DNA of 64,000 nt. Source: Ureibacillus composti (GTDB lineage: Bacteria > Bacillota > Bacilli > Bacillales_A > Planococcaceae). Shown piece by piece: positions 1 through 8,600 of this stretch; position 1 is the stretch's first letter; each line of letters opens with the position of its first letter. The stretch covers positions 2,993,001 through 3,057,000 of the forward strand of contig JAUCEP010000002.1 in the NCBI GenBank assembly GCA_030348875.1. The letters run 5' to 3'. A program made the position numbers and the translations under genes. Below the pieces are notes generated by a model that made no database searches, was not told where the DNA came from, and was given only the letters and a program-made list of their open reading frames with translations.

Positions 1-80
1 AAAAAAGCAATCATGATTCCAAGAAAAATGGCTTTAAACCAAGACATCAAAGTTTTAGTCGTATTTATATTTTCGTCCAT
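1..80 (-). CDS. N-terminus of a membrane protein, probably signal peptidase I (cut by window edge)
   Basis: Only the first 26 codons are inside the window. An ATG at position 80 follows a G-rich stretch (GGTGGTGAGTGGTGAC). The peptide has a short polar start, then SWFKAIFLGIMIAFF, the beginning of a transmembrane helix. A polar start followed by a W-x-KAI-type helix is typical of the single N-terminal anchor of type I signal peptidases in Bacillales. The catalytic region lies outside the window, so this is a guess from the anchor alone; another small membrane protein is possible. Confidence 0.4.
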   Translation of the reverse strand, partial: MDENINTTKTLMSWFKAIFLGIMIAF

Positions 81-171
81 GTCACCACTCACCACCCCTT
101 ACAGAATATTTTGTATATTTTATATTTTACATCAATTATTCGGAGTTTGGGAAATAGTAAATTAAAAAACA

Positions 172-750
172 TCATGCTAATAAATTTTTTAAATGATTTT
201 TAACTTCTGGCCATTCATCTGAAGTCACACTATACATCACTGTATGTCTTATAGATCCATCTTTTCTGATCATATGATTTCGTAATATCCCTTCAAATGT
301 TGCACCAATACGTTCAATCGCTTTTTGTGAACGCTTGTTTTCATGATCTGTTTTAATTTGAACTCGATGCCAGCCAAGAGTTTCAAAACAATAGTTTAAT
401 AATAGGTATTTACAATTAGTATTAATTGGACTTTGCCAAACACTCGGTGTTAACCAAGTAAATCCAATCTCTCCTCGCTTATGATTTTCTGATATATCCA
501 TTAATTTAGTAGAACCAATTATTTTGTTAGTCTTTGCACTAACAATAACAAATGGCACTTCTGTACCGGTTTTTTTTAGTTGAAGTGAAGTTTCTACATA
601 CTTCCGTACATCCTCAACGGTATTAATGGTAATCGACATGTGTATCCAAATTTCAGGATGACATGCAACAGCATAGATCCCATCAACATCCTCTAATTCC
701 ATTGGTCTTAACCTTACTATCTCATTTTCTAACCGAATAATCTCTTCCAT
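172..750 (-). CDS. GNAT family N-acetyltransferase (RimJ/RimL type)
   Basis: 192 aa. The N-terminal RLRPMELEDVDGIYA segment and the later ENKRSQKAIERIGATFEG segment are the hallmarks of the Acetyltransf_3 (RimJ/RimL-like) branch of GNAT enzymes. The second one is the region that binds acetyl-CoA pyrophosphate and packs the last helix. The tail (RKDGSIRHTVMYSV) is also typical. The protein should acetylate an amine, either a protein N-terminus or a small molecule; the substrate cannot be read from sequence. A strong GGGAGGAGTG ribosome site precedes the ATG. It is a single gene, unlinked in function to its neighbours. Confidence 0.85.
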   Translation of the reverse strand: MEEIIRLENEIVRLRPMELEDVDGIYAVACHPEIWIHMSITINTVEDVRKYVETSLQLKKTGTEVPFVIVSAKTNKIIGSTKLMDISENHKRGEIGFTWLTPSVWQSPINTNCKYLLLNYCFETLGWHRVQIKTDHENKRSQKAIERIGATFEGILRNHMIRKDGSIRHTVMYSVTSDEWPEVKNHLKNLLA

Positions 751-842
751 CCCCTCACTCCTCCCACTAATAATTCTACTTTACCATGATTTTTCTTAAT
801 TATTCCAATTAAAAAGTGGAAGGTTTCCCCTCCACTTAAATA

Positions 843-1385
843 TTATGTGTATTGTCTCATCCACATCATAAAATTGTTAACTACGGAATCAATAAACAAT
901 ACAGTCGGTTCATCGATTAGATTCCCTTGTTCATCAAATTTAGTGTGACATGCTCCTACATACACTTCATTCCCCATTAATACAGGTGAGGATAATCCTC
1001 CTGCAAATAAAATATCGCGAAGATGCATTTGAGCTTTTACTGTCCCTAAGTTACCCATGGACGCCCCCATAATCCAGGAAGGCTTCCCAATCATGACTTT
1101 ATCTACACGTGAAAGCCAATCAATTGCATTTCCTAATACACCTGGAATTGTTGCATTATATTCTGGTGTAACCCAAAGAACTGCATGAGATTCTTTTACT
1201 TTCGCTTTAAAGTCGACAATCTCTTGAGGAGGATTTTCTTCAATATCTTGGTTATACATTGGAAGGTTCTCTAAACTAAGAACTTCCATGTCAAAATGAT
1301 TTTTATAACGCGATTGAATAAAATTCGCTAATTTTTTGTTATAAGAATCTTTACGTATACTACCGACAATTGCCACAATTTTCAT
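843..1385 (-). CDS. NADPH-dependent FMN reductase family protein
   Basis: 180 aa flavodoxin-like fold. The N-terminus IVAIVGSIRKDSYNKKLA is the phosphate-binding loop for FMN, and TPEYNATIPGVLGNAIDW carries the conserved (S/T)PEYN motif of the NADPH-dependent FMN reductase / azoreductase family (YhdA-like). It likely reduces free flavin, azo compounds or quinones in the cytosol. The start is supported by AAGGAG just upstream. A second member of the family lies immediately upstream and a MarR/MhqR regulator beyond it, which suggests a role in electrophile or quinone detoxification. The substrate is inference. Confidence 0.88.
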   Translation of the reverse strand: MKIVAIVGSIRKDSYNKKLANFIQSRYKNHFDMEVLSLENLPMYNQDIEENPPQEIVDFKAKVKESHAVLWVTPEYNATIPGVLGNAIDWLSRVDKVMIGKPSWIMGASMGNLGTVKAQMHLRDILFAGGLSSPVLMGNEVYVGACHTKFDEQGNLIDEPTVLFIDSVVNNFMMWMRQYT

Positions 1386-1526
1386 CTCGCCAATCTCCTT
1401 TTAGTAAACTGTAATCATTTTTGTTTTTCCCTTCTACCAAAAAAATCATGACTGTTATGTTGTACCATCCAATAAATCTCTATTTTTTAAGAAATTCAAA
1501 TCCTATCTAGCCTATTAATACCATAT

Positions 1527-1562
1527 AAAAAACCCTTTCTTCAAAATGAGAAAGGGTTTGGT
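1527..1562 (-). terminator. Rho-independent terminator after the second FMN reductase gene
   Basis: On the minus strand an 11-bp stem (AAACCCTTTCT / AGAAAGGGTTT, loop of 8) is followed by a T-run. It lies directly after the stop of the 1569-2111 gene and separates it from the 843-1385 gene. Confidence 0.8.
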
Positions 1563-1568
1563 CAACTC

Positions 1569-2111
1569 TTATTTGTTTCGAATTGTTTTTAATGCAGTAC
1601 TCCAAGAGATCACTTGGTCTAACATATCTTTAACTGATTGTTCTTGTACTTCTTTTGGTTTGAACACGTTCCCATTTTCAAAATCAGTGAATAATGATAA
1701 TGCTGGGTGTACTCGAACGTCTGCAACTAACAATTCACCTAAAATTCCACGTAAATGTTCTGCTGCACGTGCACCACCTACAGAACCGTAAGAAACGATA
1801 CCGGCCGCTTTATTATTCCATTCTGCACGAAGTAAGTCTAATGCATTTTTAAGAGCACCTGTGATTGAGTGGTTATACTCTTGTACGATGAAGACAAACC
1901 CGTCACAACCATTAATTTTTTCCTGCCATTGTGGAATACCTGAAGCGTCACCATTTGGATCACCTAAGAAAGGTAATTTATAATCTGCAATGTCAATAAT
2001 TTCGTAAGTTGCATCACCGCGGCTATCAGCGACTGTTTTAACCCATTCGCCAACTTGAGGACTAACGCGACCTTCACGTGTGGAACCTAAAATAATACCA
2101 ATTTTCAACAT
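1569..2111 (-). CDS. NADPH-dependent FMN reductase family protein (second copy)
   Basis: 180 aa from the chosen ATG. The N-terminus LKIGIILGSTREGRVSP is the FMN-binding loop; QEYNHSITGALKNALD replaces the usual (S/T)PEYN with QEYN, and SYGSVGGARAAEHLR is typical of this subfamily. It is predicted to be a cytosolic flavin or quinone reductase. The ATG at 2111 has an ideal GGAGG ribosome site 7 nt upstream. The frame is open to another ATG at 2180 (23 extra residues, beginning MGFLSNLLG) that also has an AGGA-type site, so a longer form cannot be excluded. No terminator is visible between it and the upstream MarR/MhqR-type gene, so co-transcription is possible. Confidence 0.87.
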   Translation of the reverse strand: MLKIGIILGSTREGRVSPQVGEWVKTVADSRGDATYEIIDIADYKLPFLGDPNGDASGIPQWQEKINGCDGFVFIVQEYNHSITGALKNALDLLRAEWNNKAAGIVSYGSVGGARAAEHLRGILGELLVADVRVHPALSLFTDFENGNVFKPKEVQEQSVKDMLDQVISWSTALKTIRNK

Positions 2112-2360
2112 TTTGCTTCCTCCATTTTGATCATTAATAACTTCCTTATTAATACCAAGTAAATTACTTAAAAAGCCCATGTAGCTTCCTGAGCCTTTAA
2201 GGACTATTTACAATATAGAAATTCCCAACATCTCAGAATAATATTCAAAAGTAACTGACCGCAAGAAGTATTTTACAGAATAAAGGCAGCTAAATATTAT
2301 AAATGGATTTAAAGGAAGCGTTTATGTAGACATCTTCAAACCTCGAATGGAAAAACCAAT

Positions 2361-2798
2361 CTATAACTGATTTGCATGAAGTCCAACCTTTTTTAAATAA
2401 TCAATTAAAGTACTTACTTCTTGATCTGAAAGCTTATCAAAAATCTCTTCAATTTTCTCTACATGTTCAGGAAAGATTTTATCCATTAGTTCTTTCCCGT
2501 TCTCTGTGATTCCTGCATATGTGACCCGTCGATCTGTTGGACAAGCACGTCGCGTTACATAATTCTTTTCCTCTAACTTATCAACCACGTATGTAATACT
2601 ACTACTAGCAATCAATATTTTTTTACCGATTACTTGGATAGGTTGGTCACCCTTATGGTACAACAATTCAAGAACAGCAAATTCTGTTTGATTTAAATTA
2701 TATTTAGCAATATCTTTTTTTGTTGCATCTTGAACTGATTGTGCAGAACGAAGTAGGACAGTGAAAGCCTTTAATTTTTCATTTATTTCCAATGTCAA
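2361..2798 (-). CDS. MarR family regulator, MhqR-like
   Basis: 145 aa winged-helix MarR protein. The core NQTEFAVLELLYHKGDQPI, then the SSSITYVVDKLEEKNYV recognition helix and the CPTDRRVTYAGITENG wing, resemble MhqR (YkvE) of Bacillus and Staphylococcus, the repressor that responds to quinones and 2-methylhydroquinone. A cysteine sits in the wing (ACPTDRR). The gene lies just upstream of, and in the same direction as, two FMN reductase genes, the kind of gene MhqR controls. An imperfect palindrome resembling an MhqR box lies about 35 bp before its start, suggesting autoregulation. The family call is firm; the MhqR subfamily is likely but inferred. Confidence 0.83.
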   Translation of the reverse strand: MTLEINEKLKAFTVLLRSAQSVQDATKKDIAKYNLNQTEFAVLELLYHKGDQPIQVIGKKILIASSSITYVVDKLEEKNYVTRRACPTDRRVTYAGITENGKELMDKIFPEHVEKIEEIFDKLSDQEVSTLIDYLKKVGLHANQL

Positions 2799-2831
2799 CT
2801 TCTCCTTTCCCCTTCTTATCTCGAATATAAA

Positions 2832-2851
2832 TATCTTTAATTCGAAATAAA
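2832..2851. promoter_or_regulatory. Candidate MhqR-type operator upstream of the MarR/MhqR gene
   Basis: TATCTTTAATTCGAAATAAA is an imperfect inverted repeat close to the published MhqR box shape (ATCT-CGAATTCG-AGAT). A related half site (ATCTCGAAT) lies at about 2818-2826. The position between promoter and start codon would suit autorepression. Motif match by eye only. Confidence 0.45.
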
Positions 2852-3040
2852 TGATATCATTGGATTACTTACATGTCAAATAAAGTAGGCTCCTAGTAAA
2901 AAGACTCAAATCCACTTCTAGCAGGTAATTGTAATTTTAATACACATACTTGCACAAAATACAGTGGGATCTAGATGTAAACACTCGGATAGCAAGATTT
3001 TTATAGTGTTAAGGTGATGGTTGTTGCTTGCACAAAGCAT

Positions 3041-3075
3041 AATAAGGGGCTGTTCACTTATCAACAGCCCCTATT
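3041..3075 (-). terminator. Terminator after the ArsR gene
   Basis: A perfect 10-bp stem AGGGGCTGTT / AACAGCCCCT with an 8-nt loop lies 12 bp beyond the stop of the ArsR gene, followed on the minus strand by TTATTATG. The T-run is weak but the stem is strong. Confidence 0.65.
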
Positions 3076-3086
3076 AACTAGTTACA

Positions 3087-3404
3087 TCAATCGTTTTCCG
3101 CAACAAATTTTAATTTCATTAATTTATTGTTCCAAAATCTTTCATAGTAAGAAAGCCAATCTCTCAATTCAGTTAAAGGTTCGGGGTGTAATCTATAAAT
3201 TTTCTCTCTACCGGATTTTGTTCCATTGACGAGATTAGCTTTCTCTAATACATGAAGATGCTTGGCAATAGCCGTTCTACTCATATCAAAGTGTGATGTA
3301 ATTTCAGCGATGGAAAGGTTGTTATCTAATAATAAATGAAGAACTTCACGACGTGTCGGATCTGCTATCGCCTGAAATACATCATAGTTTTGAGCTGTAG
3401 ACAT
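3087..3404 (-). CDS. ArsR family transcriptional regulator
   Basis: 105 aa. It begins FQAIADPTRREVLHLLLD, the first helix signature of the ArsR/SmtB family, followed by the helix-turn-helix MSRTAIAKHLHVLEKANLV and the wing GREKIYRLHP. It has no metal-binding cysteine pair, so it belongs to the PadR/SdpR-like branch usually paired with an SRPBCC (AHSA1) gene. The ATG at 3404 begins 1 nt after the TAA of that SRPBCC gene (TAATATG), so translation is probably coupled. A longer TTG start overlapping the upstream gene is less likely. It probably represses its own two-gene operon. Confidence 0.85.
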   Translation of the reverse strand: MSTAQNYDVFQAIADPTRREVLHLLLDNNLSIAEITSHFDMSRTAIAKHLHVLEKANLVNGTKSGREKIYRLHPEPLTELRDWLSYYERFWNNKLMKLKFVAEND

Positions 3405-3405
3405 A

Positions 3406-3828
3406 TTACGCTTCAACTACTTCTTTAAATTTATGTTGTACAATGCTTACCCATCCTTTTGACATAGTATCTCTAATAACAGAGCTTGGTTTTTGGGCTT
3501 TCTCAATAATTTCCTCTCCTTCTTTCCAACCTCCATGAATGAGAGTAAATTCAGTTTGATCTCCAACTTCTTTTAAAATGAATGTGACAACCCAACCATC
3601 TGTATCCCATTGAAACGATAGGCGATTAGGTTTATCAATTTCTAAAACCTTGCAAGGCGAAGGACCAAATGGAGATTGAATATGAAATTCAAATCCTTCT
3701 TCTAATTTAAAATCATTTGGCATAAACCAAGATGCAATACCTTCTGCTGTAGAAACATAGTTCCAAACCTTTTGAATTGGTGCATTTACTAAAACAGTTT
3801 GTGTTATATCAGGTAATTTATTGTTCAT
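3406..3828 (-). CDS. SRPBCC / AHSA1-domain protein
   Basis: 140 aa START-like fold: [26 protein letters not shown] at the start and [14 protein letters not shown] near the end are the standard AHSA1 signatures. Such proteins bind hydrophobic ligands in a helix-grip pocket; the ligand is unknown. The start was placed at the ATG at 3828 because AAGGAG lies just before it; the open frame continues upstream without a ribosome site. It is the first gene of a pair with the ArsR regulator, a very common partnership in Bacilli. Confidence 0.85.
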   Translation of the reverse strand: MNNKLPDITQTVLVNAPIQKVWNYVSTAEGIASWFMPNDFKLEEGFEFHIQSPFGPSPCKVLEIDKPNRLSFQWDTDGWVVTFILKEVGDQTEFTLIHGGWKEGEEIIEKAQKPSSVIRDTMSKGWVSIVQHKFKEVVEA

Positions 3829-3850
3829 AGTTATTCTCCTTAATTTAAAT

Positions 3851-3897
3851 ATAAAACCAATTAGTTTCACTTCCTTATTATATAAAACCAAATGGTG
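3851..3897. promoter_or_regulatory. Two tandem pseudo-palindromes before the SRPBCC-ArsR operon
   Basis: AAACCAATTAGTTT (from about 3854) and AAACCAAATGGTGTT (from about 3885) are two related, roughly symmetric boxes 31 bp apart, close to three helical turns. Each is preceded by ATA. They lie in the promoter region of the operon and are good candidates for ArsR operators. No direct evidence beyond the repetition and symmetry. Confidence 0.4.
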
Positions 3898-3927
3898 TTA
3901 TGTCAAAGGTCAAAATTCACTATTAGA

Positions 3928-5862
3928 TTATGACTGACTATAAGTTAACTTCTGAAAGTTTTTTTGAAGATCCTCAACTACATATTGTATACTTGGAAGC
4001 TCATTGATTTCTGGAATTTCTTTCTTTGTTACACTCGTTTGATGATTTGCAGCAATTGCCATTGTTTCAAAAATAAAAAGGATTTGAGAAATCTTTTTCT
4101 CTGACAATACGGGACGATCCTTTACGTTAGAATACTTCTCCAATAAGAAACCTAACTGTTCAACAGAATAAACAATTGCCCAATAGTATTCAATTGCTTT
4201 TTTATCCACTGGTATTTCACCAGTAGCTGTATCATAAACCGTTTTTAAATTTTTTATATTCGTTTTCATTTTATTGATTTCTGAATTGTTTTTTAAATCA
4301 ATTTTTCGTTCTTGATCCGAAAATAAGGCGAATAACATTTGAGCTTGACTACGTATTGTTTTTGATACTAAATGAGGCAATCTACTCGATGCAGACTTTT
4401 TCCCAACAAACCAAACACCTATTAGTCCAATTATTACCCCTATTACAACGTCAATTAATCTAGCTGAAGCAAAATAAGTAAATGCAAACTTGCCTTGTGA
4501 ACCGCTTTCTGCCATTAATAATGCATTGGGTGTAAAGAAAAGAGCTGCTAATCCGTAATTCTTAACAATAAACAATTCGGTTATAAACGTTAAAAGGAAT
4601 ACTAAACAGGGAATCACAAATCCTGATGGATGAAAGGCAAGAATAACGCTTGCAATTAAGATACCCACTACTGTGCCAAAACTTCGCTGTATTGCACGAT
4701 GAAACGTTGCAACTGCATTAGCACCAGACATAACTGCAACACAAGATAATGGTACCCAGAAAGAACGGTTTAATTCAAATTCATAGGCTAGTATAGCTGC
4801 AAGTATTATAAAAAGACCAAACCTTAAAGAATTGATAAAAATAATTGAATTTTTATCGAATGCCCCTAATAGAGTTTGTTTTACAGATGGACTTGATCTA
4901 TGCATTTGTTCTTTCAAATTTAAACTACTTTCATTTAGACTATCTTTTGCAGCTGCTATTTCCATAAACAATAAAGTACTCTTTTCGTCCATTTCATTCG
5001 GATGAGGTAAATTATTATTTAATGAATCATTAACTATAGAGCCCGATTCAATCAATCCAGCTATTATTCGAACAGCTTCGCCAAATTCTGAGGATAGACT
5101 CTCTTTGCATTCATCAAATTCATTTACAACATATAAGAATATTTTATTAGCATAAATATTTAAAACAATTAATCGCTTATATATATCTTTTGTATGCCAG
5201 GGGTTGTTTCCCACCGTTAACGTTTGATCTGCTTCTTTTAATGAAGACATCACTTTATTTTTTGCATCATTAAATTTTTCTGTTCCTATAGAATCAACTA
5301 GGTTTGCTAGATCTAGGTAAGTTCGTCTTACAACATCTTGTTCTGGACCATGTGGATTAAATAACCAACCACTCATAGCAATTAACCATGAAAGGACTCC
5401 CCCGAGGAATGTCAATCCTGCACGTAAAAAAGCTTCATTAGGTGCAGTTGGCATCCCCGTTGTCATCGCAAAAACTAAAACAAAAAAGATAGCAGAAGGA
5501 CCAATAAATCGAAATGCTCCGAAAATAAACATTGCTAAACTTCCAATGATACCCATCATGATTGCAGTGATGATGGGATACGGAGCAGCTATTGTTCCAA
5601 GGAAAACACACGCGGTAATTCCTAGCACACAAAAGGTTAATTTCTTTGCTAATTGTGCATAAGGTATCGGAAATACGTACAAGTAAGTAAATCCACCTAA
5701 CCCAGCAATAAGACCATACTCTAAACTACCGAATAATAAGCCAATACAAATAGGAAGACCTGTGGCAACACCTGCCAAAAAAGCTTTTAACCAAGGGAAA
5801 GGCTTTTTATTTACTATAAGTGCTTGTTTAAAAATGGACGGTGTCTTTTCTGTTTTCCACAT
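3928..5862 (-). CDS. FUSC family aromatic-acid/fusaric-acid exporter-like membrane protein
   Basis: 644 aa. It has two blocks of hydrophobic helices (about residues 25-170 and 345-485), each followed by a long soluble helical region. This duplicated layout is that of the FUSC/YccS/AaeB family of proposed aromatic carboxylic acid exporters. The second block includes LNRSFWVPLSCVAVMSG and AIQRSFGTVVG, which match the FUSC consensus. The likely role is export of aromatic acids or other toxic organic anions across the cytoplasmic membrane. It stands alone, downstream of the luciferase-like gene and its terminator. The substrate is unknown. Confidence 0.82.
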   Translation of the reverse strand: MWKTEKTPSIFKQALIVNKKPFPWLKAFLAGVATGLPICIGLLFGSLEYGLIAGLGGFTYLYVFPIPYAQLAKKLTFCVLGITACVFLGTIAAPYPIITAIMMGIIGSLAMFIFGAFRFIGPSAIFFVLVFAMTTGMPTAPNEAFLRAGLTFLGGVLSWLIAMSGWLFNPHGPEQDVVRRTYLDLANLVDSIGTEKFNDAKNKVMSSLKEADQTLTVGNNPWHTKDIYKRLIVLNIYANKIFLYVVNEFDECKESLSSEFGEAVRIIAGLIESGSIVNDSLNNNLPHPNEMDEKSTLLFMEIAAAKDSLNESSLNLKEQMHRSSPSVKQTLLGAFDKNSIIFINSLRFGLFIILAAILAYEFELNRSFWVPLSCVAVMSGANAVATFHRAIQRSFGTVVGILIASVILAFHPSGFVIPCLVFLLTFITELFIVKNYGLAALFFTPNALLMAESGSQGKFAFTYFASARLIDVVIGVIIGLIGVWFVGKKSASSRLPHLVSKTIRSQAQMLFALFSDQERKIDLKNNSEINKMKTNIKNLKTVYDTATGEIPVDKKAIEYYWAIVYSVEQLGFLLEKYSNVKDRPVLSEKKISQILFIFETMAIAANHQTSVTKKEIPEINELPSIQYVVEDLQKNFQKLTYSQS

Positions 5863-5942
5863 GTAAATTCCTCCTAATAAAAACCTGATACATATTACAT
5901 CGTCTCCTTTTTGAAACTACCATAATCAAGAAAATCACGCAG

Positions 5943-5980
5943 CAAAAAATATAAGCCCGACCCTAAACAGGTCGAGCTGC
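5943..5980 (-). terminator. Terminator after the luciferase-like monooxygenase gene
   Basis: The stem AGCTCGACC / GGTCGGGCT (one G-U pair), loop of 7, is followed by TATATTTTTT on the minus strand, about 80 bp beyond the 6062 stop. Confidence 0.75.
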
Positions 5981-6061
5981 TTTTCTTTCTATGTGGATAA
6001 CATATAAACTGTTTTTTTAGTTCTTTATAATTGATCAACTGCGTTTAGTATTATTTTGTAT

Positions 6062-7111
6062 TTAGGATTTATTCAATTCTCTATTAACAATTGGTGCAAC
6101 TTTTGTTGCAAGTAGTTCAATTGTCTTTGCAATTTGCTTAAATGGTATCCCGCCTATATCTACTTGGGCTAAAAATCGTTCATGTCCAAACAATTCATGT
6201 TGGTAAAGAATTTTTTCAACAATTTGATTGGGACTTCCAACAAATAGAGCACTTCTTTCACCCGTCATCCCCTCAAATCCTTGTTTTGTCAGTCTAAAAC
6301 CCATACCACGTTGTTTATTTACATATGACCAATAATTTGAATAATAAGGATAAAATTCTTCACGAGCCTTTTCCAACGTTTCCGAAATATACGTATGTCC
6401 AGTAACACCAATTTTTAATCTTTCGGATGAATGACCAGCTTCTTTTGCCGCATCATAATAACCATCGACAAGAGGCTTAAATCGTATTGGATCTCCTCCT
6501 AAAATAGCAAGTGCCATTCCGACCCCTAGTCGACCTGCACGTAAAGCACTTTCGTAAGTTCCCCCTACCCCAATCCATAAAGGTAATTCTTTTTGTGCTG
6601 GTCTAGGGGCAATTTCTGCATCTTTCAATGATGGTCGAAAATTTCCTTCCCATGTCACTTTCTCATTTTTATTTAGCAAATTAAATAACTCAATATTTTC
6701 TTCAAATAATTGATCATAATCACGAGTATCAAAACCGAAAAGTGGGAATGATTCAATAAATGCACCTCGCCCAGCTAGTATTTCTGCGCGACCTCCTGAA
6801 ATTAAATCTAGTAATGCAAAGTCTTCAAATAAACGAACTGGATCTAAAGTGCTTAGAACTGATGTCGTACTTGTTAAACGTATATACTTCGTACATTGTG
6901 CGATGGCTGCTAAAATGACAGCTGGAGATGATACAGCATAATCTAATCGATGATGTTCTCCAACACCAAAAATATCAAGACCTGCCTCATCTGCGAGTTT
7001 TGCCGCCTCTATAATTTCTTGAATTCTTTCTTTTGGAGTAATCGTTTCCCCTGTAATTGGATTAGGCCCCATATCTGCTAGAGAATATATCCCTATTTCA
7101 AATTTTTTCAT
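6062..7111 (-). CDS. LLM class flavin-dependent oxidoreductase
   Basis: 349 aa TIM-barrel flavin monooxygenase of the bacterial luciferase-like family. Visible features include the N-terminal FEIGIYSLADMGPNP, GVGEHHRLDYAVSSPAVIL (the conserved EHH region near the active site), LDPVRLFEDFALLDLISGGR and AILGGDPIRFKPLVDGY. It would use reduced FMN supplied by a separate reductase, and two FMN reductases are encoded 4 kb away. The oxidised substrate is unknown. GGAGG precedes the ATG. It is followed by its own terminator and appears monocistronic. Confidence 0.87.
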   Translation of the reverse strand: MKKFEIGIYSLADMGPNPITGETITPKERIQEIIEAAKLADEAGLDIFGVGEHHRLDYAVSSPAVILAAIAQCTKYIRLTSTTSVLSTLDPVRLFEDFALLDLISGGRAEILAGRGAFIESFPLFGFDTRDYDQLFEENIELFNLLNKNEKVTWEGNFRPSLKDAEIAPRPAQKELPLWIGVGGTYESALRAGRLGVGMALAILGGDPIRFKPLVDGYYDAAKEAGHSSERLKIGVTGHTYISETLEKAREEFYPYYSNYWSYVNKQRGMGFRLTKQGFEGMTGERSALFVGSPNQIVEKILYQHELFGHERFLAQVDIGGIPFKQIAKTIELLATKVAPIVNRELNKS

Positions 7112-7192
7112 GTGAATCCTCCAAAGTTTTCATTACTTACTTTTTATAACTAAGTATATTAATGCAAGTTTATGGTGTCAAAAGTTTTGCAT

Positions 7193-7222
7193 AAAAAAAC
7201 AGTACGAGGCCTCGTACTGTTC
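7193..7222 (-). terminator. Terminator made of a perfect palindrome
   Basis: ACAGTACGAGGCCTCGTACTGT (7199-7220) is a perfect 22-bp palindrome, followed on the minus strand by a run of seven T. It ends the transcript of the DUF4064 gene just upstream. Confidence 0.8.
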
Positions 7223-7229
7223 TAATAAT

Positions 7230-7682
7230 TTATACAATTTCATGATCCGCAGATTGCAGTATTGAATTCTTTGGTTTTCGTACAAAGCAAAGAATTGCTG
7301 CGATTATAAGTAATATTCCTGGAAGAGAAATTATTCCTGATAAAATTGCAGAAATAATAAATAAAACCCCTGCTGTTTTGGTACTCTTGTTAATTTTAAT
7401 TGTACCAATTATAGTGAGAATAATAGTTATTATTATAACTGCCGCTAAAATCCAACCAATTGTCGTCATAAATGTAATGATATCTTGTGTAGAATTCAAA
7501 GCCATATCGATATCAGCCTCAGTCAATTCCGCACCATACATATTATTTCTTAATTCCTCTTCTATTAATGAATCATTTGATACAAATTGACTACTCATTG
7601 TTAAAAAAATAACTAGCCCGAGTGCAATTACATTAAAAACGATTGAAATAATACTTAATACAACTTCTGCAGTTCTTTTCAA
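7230..7682 (-). CDS. DUF4064 domain membrane protein
   Basis: 150 aa, TTG start with AGGAAGG upstream. There is one hydrophobic helix at about residues 8-30, an acidic extracytoplasmic stretch (about 35-65), then helices at about 68-92 and 101-135. The pattern (MKRTAEVVLSIISIVFN at the start, glycine-rich LPGILLIIAAILCF at the end) matches the small DUF4064 family common in Bacillales. Function is not known. It is followed by its own terminator; the gene before it encodes a deoxyribosyltransferase-like protein. Confidence 0.75.
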   Translation of the reverse strand: MKRTAEVVLSIISIVFNVIALGLVIFLTMSSQFVSNDSLIEEELRNNMYGAELTEADIDMALNSTQDIITFMTTIGWILAAVIIITIILTIIGTIKINKSTKTAGVLFIISAILSGIISLPGILLIIAAILCFVRKPKNSILQSADHEIV

Positions 7683-7719
7683 GAAAAAATCATCCTTCCT
7701 TTATTTCAATATTAATAAT

Positions 7720-8199
7720 CTATCTATTTAATTTTTCTATTTGTTCAACAACTTCTTCTATTGAACTGACAATGACACCATTTTTCTTAATAATTCCAAT
7801 AACAAACAAATTACGATAGATAAACTGATTTTCCGTTCCATCTGCAATTAGCGCATCAATTTTATTCTGATTATCGCGGCCTAACTGGCGAACATCTGAA
7901 AATAGTGCAACAATTGGACGATTAAATGTTGAAAATGCTCCAATTTCTGCAGCGACACCTGAATCTACCTCGATCCCATCTAATACAGCTATTAATACAT
8001 CACTTTCTTCAAGCTTTTCCATATCTGCGTTTGCAATTGCTAAACTGTCTGCAAATGATTGTTTATCGTTTATTTCCGCATTTTCCTGAGGCACATATAA
8101 ATCAATTCCAGGTATTGCAGCTCGTATTTTTTTTGCTAATAATTCATTTACCAATCGATCTCCGATAGAAAATAGTCCATTTGCTAAATATGCTTTCAT
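7720..8199 (-). CDS. Nucleoside 2-deoxyribosyltransferase family protein
   Basis: 159 aa. The start KAYLANGLFSIGDR and the central LDGIEVDSGVAAEIGAF match the nucleoside 2-deoxyribosyltransferase family (the glutamate in the ExG segment is the usual nucleophile region). These enzymes swap bases between deoxynucleosides in salvage; close homologues in Firmicutes include the YtoQ-type and toxin-linked relatives, so the exact reaction is uncertain. CGGAGG precedes the ATG. Confidence 0.8.
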   Translation of the reverse strand: MKAYLANGLFSIGDRLVNELLAKKIRAAIPGIDLYVPQENAEINDKQSFADSLAIANADMEKLEESDVLIAVLDGIEVDSGVAAEIGAFSTFNRPIVALFSDVRQLGRDNQNKIDALIADGTENQFIYRNLFVIGIIKKNGVIVSSIEEVVEQIEKLNR

Positions 8200-8255
8200 A
8201 TGTATCCTCCGTTAACTAAAAAAATTTAAGTATATGTTATATACCAATCTGCGCC

Positions 8256-8600
8256 TTATAATAACCAACCAAAAATGAATGCCAAAATTCCCCCTAATAA
8301 ATTTATGACCATGTATATAGAAGTTGTTACCCATTCTTTTTTTTCGACTAATGTTACTATATCAAAGGCGAATGTTGAAAATGTTGTGAATCCACCCAAT
8401 ACACCAATAGTAAAAAATTGATGTAATTGGCTCGATATTAAAACATGATGCATTGTAATTCCCATAAAAAAAGAACCAATTAAATTGACAATTAGCGTTG
8501 CCCAAAACGTCTGAGATTGTAATTTTAAAATGAGTTGAATTACACTATACCTTAAAACTGCACCAATTCCCCCACCCAGCGCTACCATAAACCATTCCAT
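8256..8600 (-). CDS. crcB: Fluoride channel subunit CrcB/FluC
   Basis: 114 aa, four hydrophobic helices. It contains ALGGGIGAVLRY near the N-terminus and GVLGGFTTFSTFAFD in helix 3, the polar-track motif of Fluc fluoride channels. Fluc works as a dual-topology dimer that lets F- out of the cell. This gene overlaps the stop of a second crcB gene by TAATG, so the two subunits are translationally coupled and may form a heterodimer, as in B. subtilis. Confidence 0.9.
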   Translation of the reverse strand: MEWFMVALGGGIGAVLRYSVIQLILKLQSQTFWATLIVNLIGSFFMGITMHHVLISSQLHQFFTIGVLGGFTTFSTFAFDIVTLVEKKEWVTTSIYMVINLLGGILAFIFGWLL

